Notes under the pieces: generated by a model
What the model saw: only the letters and a program-made list of their open reading frames with translations
The model's database searches: none
Told to the model about the DNA's origin: nothing
Assembly (NCBI GenBank): GCA_965601665.1
Contig: OZ271833.1
Coordinates: 1,240,001-1,304,000, forward strand
Origin: JANQNX01 sp965601665
GTDB lineage: Bacteria > Pseudomonadota > Gammaproteobacteria > Eutrophobiales > Eutrophobiaceae
DNA length: 64,000 bases
Direction: 5' to 3'
Program-made: the position numbers and the translations under genes
Part shown: piece after piece, positions 1 through 8,290 of the stretch
How positions within the stretch are numbered: the stretch's first letter is position 1
How the letters are laid out: each line of letters begins with the position of its first letter

Positions 1-35
1 TAGTAATATTTTCCTTTATAGGATTTTCTTCATTT

Positions 36-341
36 ATGGTGATGGGGCTATGTTTTTGTATTTTTAATACGATTTATGTTCTTCTTGGCAGACATTATTT
101 CTCAGACACTGAAAGCACAAAGAAGATATTTCAAGAACTACCGTTATTTATGTTTGATAATGGCAAAGGAGCACGATTTACAAGGTTTATATGGAAAAAA
201 GAATATTTAAAATGCGATGAAAAAAAACTTGTTGTTTTTAGCAAGATTTACGGCTTTGTCTTTTGTTCTTCAATACTAGTTTGTGCATTATGCACCTTTA
301 TTTACGGCGCATATCTTCTGTTAAATGAAGCATTAATATAA
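36..341 (+). CDS. small membrane protein, cassette-like ORF, possibly 5' truncated
   Basis: I do not recognise the family. The protein has hydrophobic stretches near residues 2-18 and 70-95 separated by a charged, Lys-rich middle, so it looks like a two-helix inner-membrane protein. The frame has no stop between the window edge and the ATG at 36, so the true start may lie outside the window. Its base composition is clearly more AT-rich than any neighbouring gene, with many AAA, TTT and ATA codons, which suggests recent transfer. Its stop codon is embedded in the first arm of an attC-like inverted repeat, the arrangement seen in integron gene cassettes. No function can be assigned. Confidence 0.55.
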   Translation: MVMGLCFCIFNTIYVLLGRHYFSDTESTKKIFQELPLFMFDNGKGARFTRFIWKKEYLKCDEKKLVVFSKIYGFVFCSSILVCALCTFIYGAYLLLNEALI

Positions 342-425
342 CAAGTCGTTCAAGCGATGTCGGTTAGTCGGTCGCCAATCGAGCTTGCCTTCGTCCTTTC
401 CTCATCGCTTAACTCCAGTCCATTA
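336..425 (+). repeat. attC-like (59-base element) integron recombination site, degenerate right end
   Basis: The left part has an R''-like box TATAAC (337-342) followed by L''-like GTTCAAGCGATG (348-359). The right part has L'-like CATCGCTTAACT (403-414). The two L boxes are inverted repeats that match except for one extra C in the left copy, which mimics the extrahelical base of true attC sites. The words TCGTTCAAGC and GCTTAACTC also occur in the well-known aadA-type 59-base elements. The final R' box, expected as GTTRRRY after 414, is not intact: the sequence there is GTCCATTA and overlaps the stop codon of the next gene. It may be a decayed or terminal attC. Confidence 0.5.
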
Positions 426-1310
426 CCCAAACCTCGGCAAGGCATACGCCAATGCCAGTGGTAATGAAATTACGGTAAAGGCATTACCAAACAACACCAT
501 GGCCGCGACCTTGGCTGGTTCCTGCCGGTAATGCTCGGCAAACATGTAGTTCATCACGGCCGGCGGCAAGGCGCCAAACAGGAACAGTGCCCCCTGCTCG
601 AGGCGGGTTAATTCTATAAACGGTAACAAGGCCATGACGATGGCAATACCGCTGACCGGTGCCAGCACGGCAGCCAACATACCGATCTTCCACTCTGACA
701 GGCGCATATCGACCAGGCGCGTGCCCAGCGCAAACAGCATCAGCGGCACGCATATCTGGCCCAGCATACGAACCGGTTCCAGCAATGTGGAGCTAATCTC
801 GATTTTTAACAGGCTCATTACCAGGGCCAGTGCGACGGCCACGATCATCGGTGAAAACAACACGCGTAACACATGGGGATGCTTGTTCAGCATAAAACTG
901 CCAAGCGTAATGTGGAAAAAATTACAGATAACGAAACAAATCACCGCGGCCGACAGTGCAATATCACCAAAGCTGAGTACCACGATGGGCAAACCGAGGT
1001 TACCGGCATTGCCAAACATGATGGGTGGGCACAGGCTTTTCGGCTCTATATGAAACAACTTTGCGACGATATAGGCAATCACGCCTGATAACAGGACCAC
1101 CAGTGCAATTGACAGGGCCAGGTTACCGAACAGGCCTGCCACCCCGGCACGTTCATAGATAACACTGAATAACAGGCAGGGAATAAATACATCCATGTTG
1201 AGCTTGTTGGGCAGCGTCATATCAGGACGAAACTTGCGCGCATAAACCAGCCCGGCAATCAGGATAGCGAAGATGGGAAAGGTAATCTCAAAGATACGTA
1301 AGGCAATCAT
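423..1310 (-). CDS. AEC-family (auxin efflux carrier-like) permease
   Basis: A membrane protein of about 295 residues with evenly spaced hydrophobic helices (roughly ten) and the AEC/Mem_trans pattern: a Pro- and Asn-bearing break in the middle (FGNAGNLGLPIV) and a second Gly-rich helix break near the C-terminus (FGALPPAVMNYMFAE). Family members export or import small carboxylates such as malate, but the substrate cannot be read from sequence. I prefer the ATG at 1310 because the family begins directly with the first helix; a GTG at 1337 would add nine polar residues, and neither has a strong ribosome binding site. Its stop lies in the attC-like site. It is divergent from dsbB. Confidence 0.85.
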   Translation of the reverse strand: MIALRIFEITFPIFAILIAGLVYARKFRPDMTLPNKLNMDVFIPCLLFSVIYERAGVAGLFGNLALSIALVVLLSGVIAYIVAKLFHIEPKSLCPPIMFGNAGNLGLPIVVLSFGDIALSAAVICFVICNFFHITLGSFMLNKHPHVLRVLFSPMIVAVALALVMSLLKIEISSTLLEPVRMLGQICVPLMLFALGTRLVDMRLSEWKIGMLAAVLAPVSGIAIVMALLPFIELTRLEQGALFLFGALPPAVMNYMFAEHYRQEPAKVAAMVLFGNAFTVISLPLALAYALPRFG

Positions 1311-1429
1311 GACTGCTGACGACTTATGCGCCAGCACTGATTGATTGCGCTGAACTGAATTTTAATTAACTTGTCCACAAGATAGTATACCTGCATTCAT
1401 AAACAAGACTTTATTCACAACTGTATCCC

Positions 1430-1930
1430 ATGAACATGACAAGACTGTTTTACCTGGCAGTATTTACTGGTTGCCTTGGTTTGCTTGGTTTCGGCCTGTA
1501 TCTTGAGCATGGCACCGGACTTGAACCGTGCCCGCTTTGTATTTTTCAACGTGTTGCCTACATTGTGGTCATGCTTATTGCGCTTGTCGCCGCCATTCAT
1601 AACCCGGCTGCCTGGGGTCGATATGTTTACCTTGGCTTTACTGTCATAACAGCGGGTATTGGATTGGGAATAGCCGGGCGTCAAACCTGGTTACAGCATT
1701 TACCCGCAGACCAGGTCCCGGAATGCGGACCAGGACTGGAATACATGCTGGACGTTTTTCCATTTGCCCAGGCCCTGGAAATGATTCTAAAAGGCTCGGG
1801 GGAATGCGCGGAAGTACAATGGACCTTCCTCAGCTTTAGTATTGCTGAATGGAGCCTGGTGTGTTTCAGCCTGATTATCCTGTGCTCGATCCTCGTCACA
1901 GTGTTATTCAGAACCAAAACGACTGCCTGA
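1430..1930 (+). CDS. dsbB: disulfide bond formation protein B
   Basis: DsbB is the inner-membrane quinone reductase that reoxidises periplasmic DsbA. The 166-residue protein has four transmembrane segments. The first periplasmic loop carries the CPLC redox pair (about residues 35-38). The second loop carries two further cysteines, in PECGPG and GECAE. Both pairs needed for electron transfer to ubiquinone are therefore present. No dsbA is nearby. The gene is convergent with maeB, and the two stop codons abut inside a perfect 16-base palindrome. Confidence 0.95.
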   Translation: MNMTRLFYLAVFTGCLGLLGFGLYLEHGTGLEPCPLCIFQRVAYIVVMLIALVAAIHNPAAWGRYVYLGFTVITAGIGLGIAGRQTWLQHLPADQVPECGPGLEYMLDVFPFAQALEMILKGSGECAEVQWTFLSFSIAEWSLVCFSLIILCSILVTVLFRTKTTA

Positions 1931-1938
1931 TCAGGCAG
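1923..1938. repeat. 16-bp perfect palindrome spanning two abutting stop codons
   Basis: CTGCCTGATCAGGCAG reads the same on both strands. Its left half is the last codons and TGA stop of dsbB; its right half is the same for maeB on the other strand. The hairpin could hinder transcription from both sides, but no U-run follows on either strand, so it is not a canonical intrinsic terminator. Confidence 0.7.
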
Positions 1939-4186
1939 AGCTGGCTGAAAACAGGGATTGCGATTCCTGCGCCTTAATCTGGGCATCCACCGCTGCAATT
2001 GCACTGACATTCACCAGTTGTCTGACGGTCGATGACGGCGTCATGATATGTACGGCGTGATTCATCCCGACCAGGATTGGACCAATCGTGATACCGCTGG
2101 TTAGCACCTTGACAAGGTCATTGGCTATCTTGGCGGCGTCGACATTCGGCATAACCAGCAGGTTCGCATTTTCTAGCAGGCCGGCATCAGGCATCACACG
2201 TTCTCGAATAGTCGCCATCAATGCGGCATCCGCCCTGATAGGCCCTTCTACTTCCAGCGTTGGATCCATCTTCCTGAGTAATTCCAGGGCATCACGCATT
2301 TTTACTGTCGATGGGGAATCGATATCATCGTCGTTGGAGTAGGAAAGTAATGCCGCGCGTGGCGTAAATCCAAATCGCCTGACCACATCCGCGGCGAGCA
2401 GGGTATTTTCCGCGACCTGTTCTGACGTTGGTTCCATAGTGACAGCCGTATCACACATGAACAATGCACCCTGCTTCACCAATAGCACATTCACTGCGGC
2501 CGTTTGTTTAACTGCCTCATCGATGCCCAGCTTTTCGACGACGTGGGCAAGATGATCATGAAAATGACCATCGGTACCGCAGATCATGGCATCCGCATCA
2601 CCCACCTTCAGCATTTTACTGGCGATACAGGTATTGATTTCCTTGACGCCAACGTAGTCGAGATTGTGTTGCTGCATGTATGCCTCAGGTTCAACGATTG
2701 AAAAATCGACCTCTGGGCGGATGCGTAAACCTATTTGCTTGATGTGGGCCTCAATGATCGCCTGCTTGCCGACGAGTATCGGCCTGGCCAGCCTTTCATC
2801 GATCACCGCCTGCACGGTATGCAACACCTTCTCCTGTTCGCCCTCGGCATAAACGATTCGTTGTGGCTCTTTCTTGGCACGTTCAAACAGCGGTTTCATA
2901 AGAATGACGCTTTCAAAAACATATTGTGAGAGCTCGTGCCTGTAGGCTTCCATATCCTCGATAGGACGGGTTGCGACGCCACTGTCCATCGCGGCCTGGG
3001 CAACTGCAGGTGCCAGCTTTGTAATCAGTCTTGGATCAAATGGCTTCGGGATTACATAGTCATTACCAAACTTAAGTTCTTCGCCGCCGTAGGCAGCAAC
3101 CACTGATTCAGGGGTTTTTTCTGTGGCCAGTTCCGCCAGCGCATGCACCATGGCAATCTTCATTTCATCATTAATTATCGTCGCTCCGACATCCAATGCG
3201 CCGCGAAAGATGAAAGGAAAACACAGCACGTTATTGACCTGGTTGGGGTAGTCAGAGCGTCCGGTAGCAATAATCGCATCCGAACGCACGGCGCTGACTT
3301 CTTCCGGGAGTATTTCAGGAATCGGATTGGACAATGCCAGCACAATTGGGCGTTCAGCCATGCTCCTGACCATTTCCTGCTTTAATACACCAGGGCCAGA
3401 TAAACCCAGGAAGATGTCCGCACCGTTCATCACTTCTGCCAGGGTTCGTAGCTTGGTATTACTGGCGAACTGTTTCTTATGCGGCGTCAATTCTTCACGT
3501 CGGTTACGGTAGATGACGCCCGCCCTGTCTACCGCAATAATATTGTCCTTTTTCATACCGATTTTCACCAGTAGCTTCAGGCACGCTATGCCTGCCGCGC
3601 CGGCACCGGTTGTTACCAGTTTGACATCTTCAATCTTTTTATCGACCAGCTTAAGCGCGTTTATCGTCGCTGCTGCCACGATGATAGCCGTGCCATGCTG
3701 ATCGTCATGGAACACGGGAATATTCATTCGTTGACGCAGCTTGCCTTCTACCAGGAAGCATTCCGGTGAACGAATATCCTCAAGGTTGATACCGCCAAAT
3801 GTGGGTTCGAGGCTGGCAATAATATCGACCAGCTTTTCCGGATCCTTTTCGTCAATTTCTATATCGAAAACATCAATACCGGCAAATTTCTTGAACAGTA
3901 CCGCCTTGCCTTCCATGACCGGCTTGGCCGCCAGCGGACCAATGTCACCCAGGCCCAGTACGGCGGTACCGTTAGTAACAACGGCGACCATGTTGGAACG
4001 CACGGTTAATTCTGAAGCGAGCTGGCTGTCGGATGCGATCGCCTTACACGGTTCGGCAACGCCCGGACTGTATGCAAGGGCCAGGTCACGCTGGTTAGCG
4101 AGAGGCTTGGTTGGTGAAACACGTAGCTTGCCCGGTGCCGGATACCGGTGATAATCAAGCGCTGATTTTTCGTTGTCCTCGGACAT
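1931..4186 (-). CDS. maeB: NADP-dependent malic enzyme with C-terminal phosphotransacetylase-like domain
   Basis: Catalyses oxidative decarboxylation of malate to pyruvate, with NADP as the usual cofactor in this long family. Residues 1-165 are the malic N-terminal domain (SPGVAEPCKAI near residue 40). Residues about 165-405 are the NAD(P)-binding domain (TTGAGAAGIACLKLL). Residues about 430-745 resemble phosphotransacetylase, a regulatory domain in MaeB proteins that senses acetyl-CoA. The length of 751 fits the family. The start codon follows the ffh stop codon with no gap (TAG then ATG), so its ribosome binding site must lie inside the end of ffh and the two are probably cotranscribed. Confidence 0.95.
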   Translation of the reverse strand: MSEDNEKSALDYHRYPAPGKLRVSPTKPLANQRDLALAYSPGVAEPCKAIASDSQLASELTVRSNMVAVVTNGTAVLGLGDIGPLAAKPVMEGKAVLFKKFAGIDVFDIEIDEKDPEKLVDIIASLEPTFGGINLEDIRSPECFLVEGKLRQRMNIPVFHDDQHGTAIIVAAATINALKLVDKKIEDVKLVTTGAGAAGIACLKLLVKIGMKKDNIIAVDRAGVIYRNRREELTPHKKQFASNTKLRTLAEVMNGADIFLGLSGPGVLKQEMVRSMAERPIVLALSNPIPEILPEEVSAVRSDAIIATGRSDYPNQVNNVLCFPFIFRGALDVGATIINDEMKIAMVHALAELATEKTPESVVAAYGGEELKFGNDYVIPKPFDPRLITKLAPAVAQAAMDSGVATRPIEDMEAYRHELSQYVFESVILMKPLFERAKKEPQRIVYAEGEQEKVLHTVQAVIDERLARPILVGKQAIIEAHIKQIGLRIRPEVDFSIVEPEAYMQQHNLDYVGVKEINTCIASKMLKVGDADAMICGTDGHFHDHLAHVVEKLGIDEAVKQTAAVNVLLVKQGALFMCDTAVTMEPTSEQVAENTLLAADVVRRFGFTPRAALLSYSNDDDIDSPSTVKMRDALELLRKMDPTLEVEGPIRADAALMATIRERVMPDAGLLENANLLVMPNVDAAKIANDLVKVLTSGITIGPILVGMNHAVHIMTPSSTVRQLVNVSAIAAVDAQIKAQESQSLFSASSA

Positions 4187-5545
4187 CTAGAAAGGCATGC
4201 CGGGCATCTTGCCACCCATTCCGCGCATCATTTTGGCCATGCCGCCCTTACTGGCAAACTTCTTCATCATCTTCTGCATTTGCTTAAACTGTTTAAGCAG
4301 TTTATTCACGTCCTGTATCTGGGTGCCGGACCCTTTTGCAATGCGTTTCTTACGAGAACCATTAATCACGTCCGGGTTCCTGCGCTCGCGCGGCGTCATG
4401 GAGTCGATAATAGCGCCCAGTTTCACGAACTCTTTTTCATTGACCTGTGACGCCATACCCGCTGGCAACTGGTTCATCCCCGGCAGCTTATCCATCAGCC
4501 CGGTTATACCGCCCATATTATTCATCTGGATCAACTGTTCACGGAAATCCTGCAGGGTAAAGCCTTTGCCCTTCTTCAGCTTCTTTGCCAGCTTGTCTGC
4601 CTTGGCCTTGTCGGTTTTCTGCTCTACCTCTTCAATCAGGCTAAGCACATCTCCCATACCCAGGATGCGGGAAGCAATTCGTTCCGGATGAAATGCAGTC
4701 AGTTCATTGCTCTTTTCCCCGGTACCAAGATACTTGATCGGTTTTCCAAGTACGTGTTTTACAGTTAACGCGGCACCGCCACGGGCATCACCATCGGTCT
4801 TGGTTAATATTGCACCGGTAAGCGGTAAGGCTTCATTGAAGGCGCTGGCGGCATTAACCGCGTCCTGGCCCATCATGCTATCGATAACAAACAGGGTTTC
4901 TATCGGGGCAATACTCGCATGCACCTGTCTTATCTCCTGCATCATCTCGTCATCGATATGTAATCGTCCGGCACTATCAACAATCAGCACATCGATCATC
5001 TGGCGACGGGCCTTGTCCAGTGCCTCGGTAGCAATATCAACTGCCTGTTGACCCTCGTGACTTTCCATCCACGTCAGGTTGCTTTCATTGGCGAGGGTCT
5101 GCAACTGCTTTATCGCTGCCGGTCGATAGATATCACAACTAACAACGGCGACCTTTTTATTTTCTTTCTCTTGCAGCATTCGACCCAGCTTTGCCGCTGT
5201 CGTTGTCTTACCCGCACCCTGTAAACCGGCAAGCAGGATTACCGCCGGCGGTTGCGTATTCAGCTTGATTGGTTCATGGCTGTCGCCCATCAGGGCGATG
5301 AGTTCCTGGTTGACGATCTTGATCAGGACCTGGCCCGGCGTCAGGCTGGTCATGACTTCCTTATCAAGCGCCCTGTCCTTTACGTGCTGGATAAAATCCC
5401 TGACTACCGGCAGCGCCACATCGGCTTCCAGCAGGGCCATTCTCACTTCACGCAGGCCGGCGCTGATATTTTCCTCGGTCAGGCGGCCCTGCCCCCTGAG
5501 GTCTTTGAAAACGCGGGTTAACTTTTCGGATAAGGTATCAAACAT
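4187..5545 (-). CDS. ffh: signal recognition particle protein Ffh
   Basis: The GTPase of the bacterial signal recognition particle, which binds 4.5S RNA and signal sequences on ribosomes and docks with FtsY. The N domain occupies residues 1-90, then the G domain with G1 GLQGAGKTTTAAKLG, DSAGRL and TKTDGDARGG. The M domain follows from about residue 300 and ends in a Met/Gly-rich tail (KMMRGMGGKMPGMPF). At 452 residues it is full length. It is divergent from the ypjD gene, as in many gammaproteobacteria. The partner RNA is encoded in the same window at 50218-50332. Downstream is maeB instead of the usual rpsP. Confidence 0.97.
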   Translation of the reverse strand: MFDTLSEKLTRVFKDLRGQGRLTEENISAGLREVRMALLEADVALPVVRDFIQHVKDRALDKEVMTSLTPGQVLIKIVNQELIALMGDSHEPIKLNTQPPAVILLAGLQGAGKTTTAAKLGRMLQEKENKKVAVVSCDIYRPAAIKQLQTLANESNLTWMESHEGQQAVDIATEALDKARRQMIDVLIVDSAGRLHIDDEMMQEIRQVHASIAPIETLFVIDSMMGQDAVNAASAFNEALPLTGAILTKTDGDARGGAALTVKHVLGKPIKYLGTGEKSNELTAFHPERIASRILGMGDVLSLIEEVEQKTDKAKADKLAKKLKKGKGFTLQDFREQLIQMNNMGGITGLMDKLPGMNQLPAGMASQVNEKEFVKLGAIIDSMTPRERRNPDVINGSRKKRIAKGSGTQIQDVNKLLKQFKQMQKMMKKFASKGGMAKMMRGMGGKMPGMPF

Positions 5546-5691
5546 GTTCTGTGAGTATTTATCGATTTACTGTGACAGCAATTCTAACTTATTAGTCTGA
5601 CAACAAAAATACCCGGTAAGGATGTCTCACGGCACTTCAACCACGGGCCATAATGTGCAATCATTTGCCAGCATTTAATAATAACGATTAT

Positions 5692-6498
5692 ATGATTTTT
5701 TTACCTGTTATCTCCGTATTCTGTTACCTGTTGGCCACGGTTCTGCTGTTCCTGAAAACATTCCGTAGCGAAAAGGCACCGGCGCAGGCCCGCCAGATAG
5801 CAATTGTGTCAGGCTTTATTGCCGTACTCATGCATGCCGCTTACCTGTACCAGAGAACATTTGTCGGAGAAGGGCTTGATCTCAGCTTTTTTAACACGTT
5901 CTCGCTGCTGGGTTGGCTGGTAGCCGGGTTCGTACTGTTTTCTTCCTTGTATCGACCGCTGGAAAACCTGATGGTGATCCTGTTCCCGTTTGCGGCGTTG
6001 GCATTAACGTTATCGGCGCTCTTCCCTGAACAACGCATATTGAGTAGCCAGTTAACCACGGGGTTACGTATCCATATCCTGTTATCGATAACGGCGTATA
6101 GCCTGCTTATGGTCAGTGCACTACAGGCAATATTGCTGGCCACACAGGAACGGCTCATTGCTACCAAGCGAATCAGCCGTGTCATTAATATCCTGCCGCC
6201 GTTACAGGTGATGGAACAGTTACTCGTGCAGATTATTGTCGTGGGGTTCTTTTTGTTAAGCCTCAGCCTTGCATCCGGGATGATGTTTATCAATGACATG
6301 TTCGCCCAGCATCTTGTACACAAAACTGTATTGTCGATCATCGCCTGGCTTATTTATGGCATCTTGCTATGCGGAAGACTCTTTGCTGGCTGGCGCGGCA
6401 AGCGCATTACCCGTTGGGCGCTGGGCGGTTTCTTTACATTACTGCTCGCCTACATTGGCACCCGCATCGTGCTGGAGTTTATATTGCAGCGGGCATAG
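5692..6498 (+). CDS. ypjD: YpjD/CcsA-type inner-membrane cytochrome c assembly-like protein
   Basis: An integral membrane protein with about eight helices and the cytochrome c assembly (CcsA/CcmC) fold, including the RIHILLSITAYSLL stretch in the middle and the LASG...HKTVLSIIAWLIYG pattern towards the end. In E. coli the homologue sits beside ffh and yfjD/corB and is implicated with CorB in magnesium or divalent-cation handling; a haem role is not established. I place the start at the ATG at 5692, where the protein begins like YpjD homologues. An upstream ATG at 5653 would add 13 polar residues. The corB gene follows 82 bases downstream. Confidence 0.85.
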   Translation: MIFLPVISVFCYLLATVLLFLKTFRSEKAPAQARQIAIVSGFIAVLMHAAYLYQRTFVGEGLDLSFFNTFSLLGWLVAGFVLFSSLYRPLENLMVILFPFAALALTLSALFPEQRILSSQLTTGLRIHILLSITAYSLLMVSALQAILLATQERLIATKRISRVINILPPLQVMEQLLVQIIVVGFFLLSLSLASGMMFINDMFAQHLVHKTVLSIIAWLIYGILLCGRLFAGWRGKRITRWALGGFFTLLLAYIGTRIVLEFILQRA

Positions 6499-6580
6499 CT
6501 TTTATGGTCTGTTTGACTTGACAGACCTACCCTTCGATCGCTCACAATAGTCATTCCTATTTCACCGAGGTCCACATTTT

Positions 6581-7864
6581 TTGGAAGACATTTCGTTATC
6601 GGTTCTGCTTGGAACCCTTGTGCTACTGGTCTTTCTCTCAGCTTTTTTTTCCAGTTCAGAAACAGCGATGATTGCACTAAATCGCTATCGGCTGCGTCAC
6701 CTTGCCAAAGAAGGTAAACGCAGTGCCATCATATCCGAAAAATTACTGGCCAGGCCTGATCGTCTAATTGGACTCATCCTGCTTGGAAATAACCTGGTTA
6801 ATATTATTGCGGCAACTATTGCCACGCTGATAGGCATGCGTCTGCTAGGCGATCTGGGTGTGGCACTTGCCCCGTTTGTGCTGGTCGTCGTTTTTTTGAT
6901 CTTTGCCGAAGTAATGCCAAAGACTATCGCCGCCTTTCATCCTGAGAAGATTGCTTTTCCGGCCAGTTACATACTGGCGCCGCTAATGAAGCTGGCCTAC
7001 CCTGCTGTCTGGATAATTAACCGGGTATCAAATGGCTTGTTAAGCCTGGTGGGGATTAACACAGATGAAAAAGGTGATGAAGCGCTCACCCGCGACGAAT
7101 TGCAGACCATTGTTCGTGAAGCCGGGACACTGATTCCAAAGCGCCATCAACGCATGTTGCTAAGCATCCTCGATCTGGAAAACGTGACTGTTGATGACAT
7201 CATGGTGCCTCGTAATGAGGTTGTTGCTATTGACCTTGATGACCCGGTTAACGAGATCATTGAACAGCTGAATCACTTCCAGCACACGCGCATACCGGTT
7301 TACCAAACCAATATCGATAATATTATTGGTGTCATTCATGTACGCCGCGTACCCCGTGTACTGAATGAAAAAGGTGAAATTACCAAGGACACGATCAAGA
7401 GTATTGTGACCGATTGCTATTTCGTACCGAAGGGTACGCCGTTACATACCCAACTGCTGAACTTTCAACATAATCGCCGACGCTTTGGCGTTGTCGTTGA
7501 CGAGTATGGAGTTATCCAGGGGCTGGTAACGCTGGAGGACATACTCGAGGAAATAGTTGGCGAATTCACTACCGACATGCAAACCTACAAACAGGACATC
7601 CAGGTACATGAAGATGGCAGCTTCCTGATTGATGCAACTGCGCATCTGCGTGACATCAATCGGCAACTGAAATGGACCCTGCCCACCGACGGACCAAAAA
7701 CGCTAAATGGCTTGATACTGGAACAGCTGGAATATATCCCCGAGGCCGGCACCACACTCAAAAAAAATAATTATCTAATTGAAATAACACAAGTTTCTGA
7801 CAGCGCAGTAAAGATGGTAAAAATGCGGCCGATAGCAGAATATGACGAAAATAACGAAGCTTGA
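6581..7864 (+). CDS. corB: CorB/YfjD-type CNNM transporter with CBS pair (HlyC/CorC family)
   Basis: Likely a magnesium or cobalt efflux protein of the inner membrane. An N-terminal CNNM/DUF21 domain (residues 1-185) contains the SAFFSSSETAMIALNRYRL signature. A CBS-domain pair follows (about 195-320, with VDDIMVPRNEV and RRFGVVVDEYG). A C-terminal CorC_HlyC domain comes last (about 335-420). At 427 residues it is full length. The start is a TTG at 6581, supported by CCGAGG about ten bases upstream and by alignment to the family start. Expected operon with ypjD upstream and the PilZ gene downstream. Confidence 0.9.
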   Translation: MEDISLSVLLGTLVLLVFLSAFFSSSETAMIALNRYRLRHLAKEGKRSAIISEKLLARPDRLIGLILLGNNLVNIIAATIATLIGMRLLGDLGVALAPFVLVVVFLIFAEVMPKTIAAFHPEKIAFPASYILAPLMKLAYPAVWIINRVSNGLLSLVGINTDEKGDEALTRDELQTIVREAGTLIPKRHQRMLLSILDLENVTVDDIMVPRNEVVAIDLDDPVNEIIEQLNHFQHTRIPVYQTNIDNIIGVIHVRRVPRVLNEKGEITKDTIKSIVTDCYFVPKGTPLHTQLLNFQHNRRRFGVVVDEYGVIQGLVTLEDILEEIVGEFTTDMQTYKQDIQVHEDGSFLIDATAHLRDINRQLKWTLPTDGPKTLNGLILEQLEYIPEAGTTLKKNNYLIEITQVSDSAVKMVKMRPIAEYDENNEA

Positions 7865-7899
7865 ACCTGCTGGCTCACTGCAACAAAGGACAGAAAAAG

Positions 7900-8259
7900 A
7901 TGAGTGTCGAGGAAAAACGAAAATTCAGCCGTATCCATTTTGATGCGCCGGTCACCATTACCCATGCCAGCAAGCGACTGTCGTCAAAACTGCTTGATAT
8001 CTCCCTGAAGGGCATGCTGACTGAGCGCCCGCCAGATTGGGCGGATGATATCAACTCATGTCATATCTATGTACAACTTCCGGGACATCAGATTCACATG
8101 GAAGTTGAAACCGCGCACACCGGTAAAGACAAGGTCGGCTTCAGGTGTACCAGTATCGATCTCGATAGTATTACCAACCTGCGTCGCATGGTCGAACTCA
8201 ACCTGGGTGATGAATCAATCCTGGAAAGAGAAATTTCGTCGATGCTTGAACTTCACTAG
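7900..8259 (+). CDS. PilZ-domain protein (cyclic di-GMP receptor type)
   Basis: A single-domain protein of 119 residues. The two c-di-GMP binding motifs are present: RKFSR (RxxxR) near the N-terminus and DISLKG (DxSxxG) about 25 residues later. It is therefore likely a working cytoplasmic c-di-GMP effector; its target is unknown. I chose the ATG at 7900 because GGACAGAAAAAG precedes it and because the protein then begins MSVEEKRKFSR as in many PilZ proteins; the longer frame from 7861 overlaps corB. Probably cotranscribed with corB. A GGDEF-EAL protein that could set c-di-GMP levels lies at 42924-46895. Confidence 0.88.
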   Translation: MSVEEKRKFSRIHFDAPVTITHASKRLSSKLLDISLKGMLTERPPDWADDINSCHIYVQLPGHQIHMEVETAHTGKDKVGFRCTSIDLDSITNLRRMVELNLGDESILEREISSMLELH

Positions 8260-8290
8260 CAACGACAAACGACGTCGTCGCTATGTATCA

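Noticed and set aside
1338..1429. A gene between the AEC permease and dsbB
   Set aside because: The 92-base divergent gap has no ORF of note and most likely holds promoters only.
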